Origin: Candidatus Omnitrophota bacterium
GTDB taxonomy: Bacteria; Omnitrophota; Gorgyraeia; Zapsychrales; Zapsychraceae
Reading direction: 5' to 3'
Assembly: GCA_018399915.1 (NCBI GenBank)
Contig: JAGYNW010000065.1
Span: forward strand, 1 to 9,259
DNA length: 9,259 nt
Positions 7,011 through 9,259 of this stretch are shown piece by piece. The position numbers and the translations under genes were made by a program. The notes beneath the pieces were generated by a model. The model was given only the letters and a program-made list of their open reading frames with translations, had not been told where the DNA came from and searched no databases. The number at the start of each line of letters is the position of its first letter. The stretch's first letter is position 1.

Positions 7011-7025
7011 TTTGGAATAACCAAA
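7011..7025 (+). other. Small hairpin just after the receiver stop
   Basis: TTTGG (7011-7015), AATAA loop, CCAAA (7021-7025): a perfect but only 5-bp stem two bases after the TAG stop. There is no T-run after it, so I do not call it a terminator; it could modestly shape the message between the two cistrons. Confidence 0.2.
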
Positions 7026-7041
7026 ATAAAGATTCACAAAG

Positions 7042-7068
7042 ATGAGCGAATTGATTTATGTTTATTGA
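7042..7068 (+). other. Possible 8-codon leader ORF overlapping the HD-GYP start
   Basis: ATG 7042 opens an 8-residue frame (MSELIYVY) whose TGA at 7066-7068 lies just inside the HD-GYP gene, which starts at 7058 in another frame. The HD-GYP ATG itself has no good Shine-Dalgarno, so translational coupling is conceivable. Frames this short arise by chance. Confidence 0.12.
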
Positions 7069-8236
7069 TTTTAAAAAAGAACTTGAGAGCGCCAGCAAGG
7101 GAATGATCATGATCCATGACCCAAAGTTGTTGATCAAATTGATCATCCGCATGATTGTGCGTAAGCTCAAAGTCAAGCATGCTGGCATGTTGTTATTTGA
7201 TCCCCAGAAGGAGCACTATGTTTTAAGCATTTCCCGGGGGGAGGCCGGTGTGAAGATCCCGCAGGGGTTTACCAAGTTCACAACAGAGAATCCTGTTATC
7301 AAATTGTTTAGCGATAAACGCTACAGCCATCTGGTAGGCGACCGTAATGCCATTGTCCTGGATGATATCACCCGCATGATATGGGGAGAGAATATTATTG
7401 AAAGGGACGCTAATATTACTAAGCTTTTATCCGGGGTTATTGAACAGATGGAGATGCTCAATTCCACCGCGTGTGTTCCTGCTTACTATCAGAATAATCT
7501 TTTGGCTATTCTTCTTTTGGGAGAGAAGTATGATAAGTCCAAGTTTGAGCAAGAAGAGTTGGATTTTTTCTCGGCGCTGGCTTCGGACGCGGCTATGGCG
7601 ATCCGCAATGCCCAGCTTTTTGAGGATCTGAGAAGAGAAGCAGACCGTAACCGTAAGCAATATATACGGACGATCATTGTGTTGGGTTCCACTATTGAGG
7701 CTAAAGATAAATATACTCATGGCCATACCGAACGGGTAACCCAGTATTCCCTGGCTATCGCCCGGAAAATGGCAGCCGATCAGGAGTTGGAGGTTACCGA
7801 TGAATTCTTTGAGCGTTTATATATCGGCGCATTGCTTCATGATATCGGAAAGATCGGGATACCGGAAAATATTTTAAACAAGAACGGTAAGCTTACCGAA
7901 GAGGAGTATGCCGTTATCAAAGGGCATCCTGCCAAAGGCGAGGAGATCATAAAGCCGCTGGAGTTGCATGAGCATTGCGTCAGTGGTATCCGTCATCATC
8001 ATGAACGCTGTGATGGGACAGGGTATCCAGATGGGCTTAAAGGGGATGCCATTCCTATCGTGGCCTGCATTATCGCGACGGCTGACGCCTATGATGCCAT
8101 GATCACAGACAGGCCCTACCGCAAGGCGCTTACCCGTGAAACAGCTATTGATATTATTAAATCTAATACTGGCACCCAGTTTGACCCCAGGGTGGTGCGT
8201 GTGTTCTTGGATCTGGCGCAAAGGCGTGTCATTTAA
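7058..8236 (+). CDS. GAF - HD-GYP protein, probable cyclic-di-GMP phosphodiesterase
   Basis: A 392-residue cytoplasmic protein with no membrane segment. Residues about 10-188 form a GAF-like sensor domain ending in Ala-Ile-Arg-Asn-Ala-Gln-Leu-Phe; residues about 200-390 form the HD-GYP domain. Visible catalytic and metal motifs are His221-Gly-His-Thr-Glu-Arg, His261-Asp262 followed by Ile-Gly-Lys-Ile-Gly-Ile-Pro, His290, the His313-His-His-Glu316 cluster, the signature Asp319-Gly-Thr-Gly322-Tyr323-Pro324, and Ala-Asp343-Ala-Tyr-Asp. The set is complete, so c-di-GMP hydrolysis is likely (family knowledge). Cys318 replaces the aromatic residue usual before Asp-Gly-Thr-Gly-Tyr-Pro. An in-frame TGA at 7052 makes 7058 the first possible ATG; Shine-Dalgarno support is weak. 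In RpfG the receiver is fused to HD-GYP; here it is the preceding separate gene, so this is probably the output of the local kinase-receiver pathway (inference). Confidence 0.93.
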   Translation: MFIDFKKELESASKGMIMIHDPKLLIKLIIRMIVRKLKVKHAGMLLFDPQKEHYVLSISRGEAGVKIPQGFTKFTTENPVIKLFSDKRYSHLVGDRNAIVLDDITRMIWGENIIERDANITKLLSGVIEQMEMLNSTACVPAYYQNNLLAILLLGEKYDKSKFEQEELDFFSALASDAAMAIRNAQLFEDLRREADRNRKQYIRTIIVLGSTIEAKDKYTHGHTERVTQYSLAIARKMAADQELEVTDEFFERLYIGALLHDIGKIGIPENILNKNGKLTEEEYAVIKGHPAKGEEIIKPLELHEHCVSGIRHHHERCDGTGYPDGLKGDAIPIVACIIATADAYDAMITDRPYRKALTRETAIDIIKSNTGTQFDPRVVRVFLDLAQRRVI

Positions 8237-8262
8237 TCTTTCAGGGGAATTTTTCAGGCGGG

Positions 8263-8631
8263 TCAGTGATTATTTTTAATGATCCTTAGGACTTCTTCCG
8301 GAACAAAGGGTTTTGTGATAAGTCCATTTGTATTTGAATCCTGGATCTTTTTAAGGTTATCATCGGATTTATAGCCCGACACGAGTATGGTCTTGATGCG
8401 GGGATAGTCTTTTTTTATCTGTGGGAGAATGGCAGAATCATCATTGGTAATAAACGCAATGCCCAGCATGAGCAGAAAGATCTTTTGATCATTTTTTAAG
8501 ATATCCAATGCCTGGTCGGGATCATTGGTCTTAATGGTGTCATATTGATCGATCAGAATAAGCCCGAGAGCTTCCCGGCTGCCTTCATCTTCCGTGAGAA
8601 TTAAAATCGTATTCCTGTCTGTTTTATCCAT
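8263..8631 (-). CDS. Degenerate (pseudo-)receiver domain protein
   Basis: A 122-residue protein with the length and layout of a CheY-like receiver: Ile-Leu-Ile-Leu first strand (9-12), Arg-Glu-Ala-Leu helix (19-22), Thr-Ile-Leu-Val-Ser-Gly-Tyr (81-87) with the switch at Ser85, and the conserved Thr-Lys107-Pro-Phe. Two key sites differ. The acidic pocket reads Thr13-Glu14-Asp15 instead of Asp-Asp-Glu, and the segment that should end in the phospho-acceptor Asp reads Phe-Leu-Leu-Met55-Leu (codon at 8469-8467). Met from Asp needs more than one base change, so this is not a simple sequencing error. It probably cannot be phosphorylated in the canonical way and may work as a constitutive or ligand-responsive binding module. 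It starts 26 bp after the XRE-cupin stop, presumably cotranscribed, and its stop faces the HD-GYP stop across 26 bp. Confidence 0.85.
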   Translation of the reverse strand: MDKTDRNTILILTEDEGSREALGLILIDQYDTIKTNDPDQALDILKNDQKIFLLMLGIAFITNDDSAILPQIKKDYPRIKTILVSGYKSDDNLKKIQDSNTNGLITKPFVPEEVLRIIKNNH

Positions 8632-8657
8632 AATTTTTCTTTTGGGTTAATGTCCTC

Positions 8658-9209
8658 TTAAAGGGTTACCGGGGTAACCACGCAAAGGATTTTTGCGGTT
8701 TGCGCACCTTGATTGATAAAATAATGTTTTAATGATGCCTCGAAATAGAGGCTGTGATTGGCCCGTAAAGAATATTTTTCTTTTTCTATGATGATATCAA
8801 TATCTCCTTCCAATACATAGATAAACTTTTCCGATCCTGCAGGGCTTTGCTCAATATTGGTCTTTCCGTTGGCCTCCACCTGAAGGAGAGTGGGCAGCAT
8901 TTTTTTTGTGAATACCTTGGGCGTCAGAATCTCATAAGAAGATTTTTCATTAGGCGAAAAAATATCAACAGCATCCTCCTGCGGTCTGTCCGGAATCTCT
9001 TTGTCTTCATTTATGGCCGCCTGGTAAAGCTGGGTAATGTCAATCGAAAGCGCGCGGGCGATTTTCATGTGGCTTTCAACCGTGCCGCGCATTTTTTGGT
9101 TTTCGATCCGGCTTAGGGTGGCGGGTTGGATACCTGTCAGCTCTGCCAGATCCGAGAGTTTTAGCCCCTGTTTTTTGCGCATCTTTTTTAGTGTCTTCCC
9201 TATATACAT
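8658..9209 (-). CDS. XRE-family HTH regulator with C-terminal cupin domain
   Basis: A 183-residue DNA-binding regulator. Residues about 5-62 are a Cro/C1-type helix-turn-helix (Leu-Ser-Asp-Leu-Ala-Glu-Leu-Thr-Gly, then Pro-Ala-Thr-Leu-Ser-Arg-Ile-Glu-Asn as recognition helix). A variable linker spans 65-95, and residues about 105-180 are a cupin_2-like barrel (Glu-Lys-Phe-Ile-Tyr-Val-Leu-Glu-Gly at 127-135, then Leu-Arg-Ala-Asn-His-Ser-Leu-Tyr-Phe). This HTH-cupin architecture is common in metabolite-responsive repressors. The usual first metal-binding histidines of the cupin are not seen: the region before Glu127 reads Asn-Ile-Glu-Gln-Ser-Pro-Ala-Gly-Ser. His162 remains near the position of the last ligand, so the barrel may bind a ligand without metal. 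An in-frame TAA lies two codons upstream of ATG 9209, making this the first possible start, though no strong Shine-Dalgarno is seen. It heads a two-gene minus-strand unit with the pseudo-receiver. Its target is unknown. Confidence 0.92.
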   Translation of the reverse strand: MYIGKTLKKMRKKQGLKLSDLAELTGIQPATLSRIENQKMRGTVESHMKIARALSIDITQLYQAAINEDKEIPDRPQEDAVDIFSPNEKSSYEILTPKVFTKKMLPTLLQVEANGKTNIEQSPAGSEKFIYVLEGDIDIIIEKEKYSLRANHSLYFEASLKHYFINQGAQTAKILCVVTPVTL

Positions 9210-9234
9210 ATATTAGAATCCATTGGTTTAAGTG

Positions 9235-9248
9235 AGCTGTTAACTACT
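9235..9248. promoter_or_regulatory. Imperfect palindrome upstream of the XRE-cupin gene, possible operator
   Basis: AGCTGTTAACTACT is a 14-bp imperfect dyad (5 of 7 positions paired) centred on GTTAAC, 26 bp before the XRE start. XRE regulators often bind such dyads in their own promoters, so autoregulation is conceivable. The promoter region is cut by the window edge and the match is weak. Confidence 0.15.
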
Positions 9249-9259
9249 AAATTCAGGTG

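Noticed and set aside
8170..8185. Sigma-54-like TGGCAC-N5-TTGAC
   Set aside because: It lies inside the HD-GYP coding region and lacks the GC of the -12 element, so it is a chance match.
9210..9259. A defined -35/-10 promoter for the XRE-cupin gene
   Set aside because: TTAACA and TAATAT-like hexamers exist on the minus strand, but spaced 22 bp apart and too close to the ATG; the region is cut by the window edge, so no promoter is called.
1..9259. CRISPR arrays, tRNA or rRNA genes, insertion sequences, phage genes
   Set aside because: No regularly spaced long repeats, RNA-gene signatures, transposase or integrase motifs, or long terminal inverted repeats were seen anywhere in the window.

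Overview
The window is 9.26 kb of densely coding, moderately AT-rich bacterial DNA with no mobile element, tRNA, rRNA or CRISPR array that I can see. Gene families and style (FabF-like and CrtI-like enzymes in a tight operon, a 7TM-GAF histidine kinase with a Ser-His-Gln-Met-Asn-Asn-Arg H-box, a GAF-HD-GYP protein) suggest an uncultured Gram-negative lineage such as Candidatus Omnitrophota or another PVC-related group. That placement is from recall of family style and is not proven here.

Layout. Positions 1-4280 (+) hold four enzyme genes packed almost without gaps: a beta-ketoacyl-ACP synthase cut by the window's left edge, an extended SDR resembling thioester reductase / epimerase domains, a nitroreductase-family flavoprotein, and a phytoene-desaturase/isomerase-like FAD oxidoreductase. 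Together they look like the distal part of an operon that builds and modifies an unusual acyl or polyene lipid. No acyl carrier protein, dehydratase or ketoreductase lies inside the window; they would have to be upstream or elsewhere. Nine bases after the last enzyme begins a 750-residue membrane histidine kinase (4290-6542), apparently the last gene of the same operon.

After a 103-bp AT-rich gap with promoter-like elements and short repeats comes a second signalling unit: a stand-alone CheY-like receiver (6646-7008) and a GAF-HD-GYP protein (7058-8236), probably a cyclic-di-GMP phosphodiesterase. The likely chain is kinase to receiver to HD-GYP output, i.e. an RpfC/RpfG-like logic with the receiver and HD-GYP encoded as separate proteins.

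Convergent with this, on the minus strand, are two genes probably cotranscribed: an XRE-HTH/cupin regulator (9209-8658) and, 26 bp downstream, a degenerate receiver-domain protein lacking the phospho-acceptor aspartate (8631-8263). The right end of the window is the upstream region of the XRE gene. The most interesting points are the juxtaposition of a putative specialised-lipid operon with a membrane sensor kinase and c-di-GMP output, and the pseudo-receiver paired with the XRE-cupin protein.
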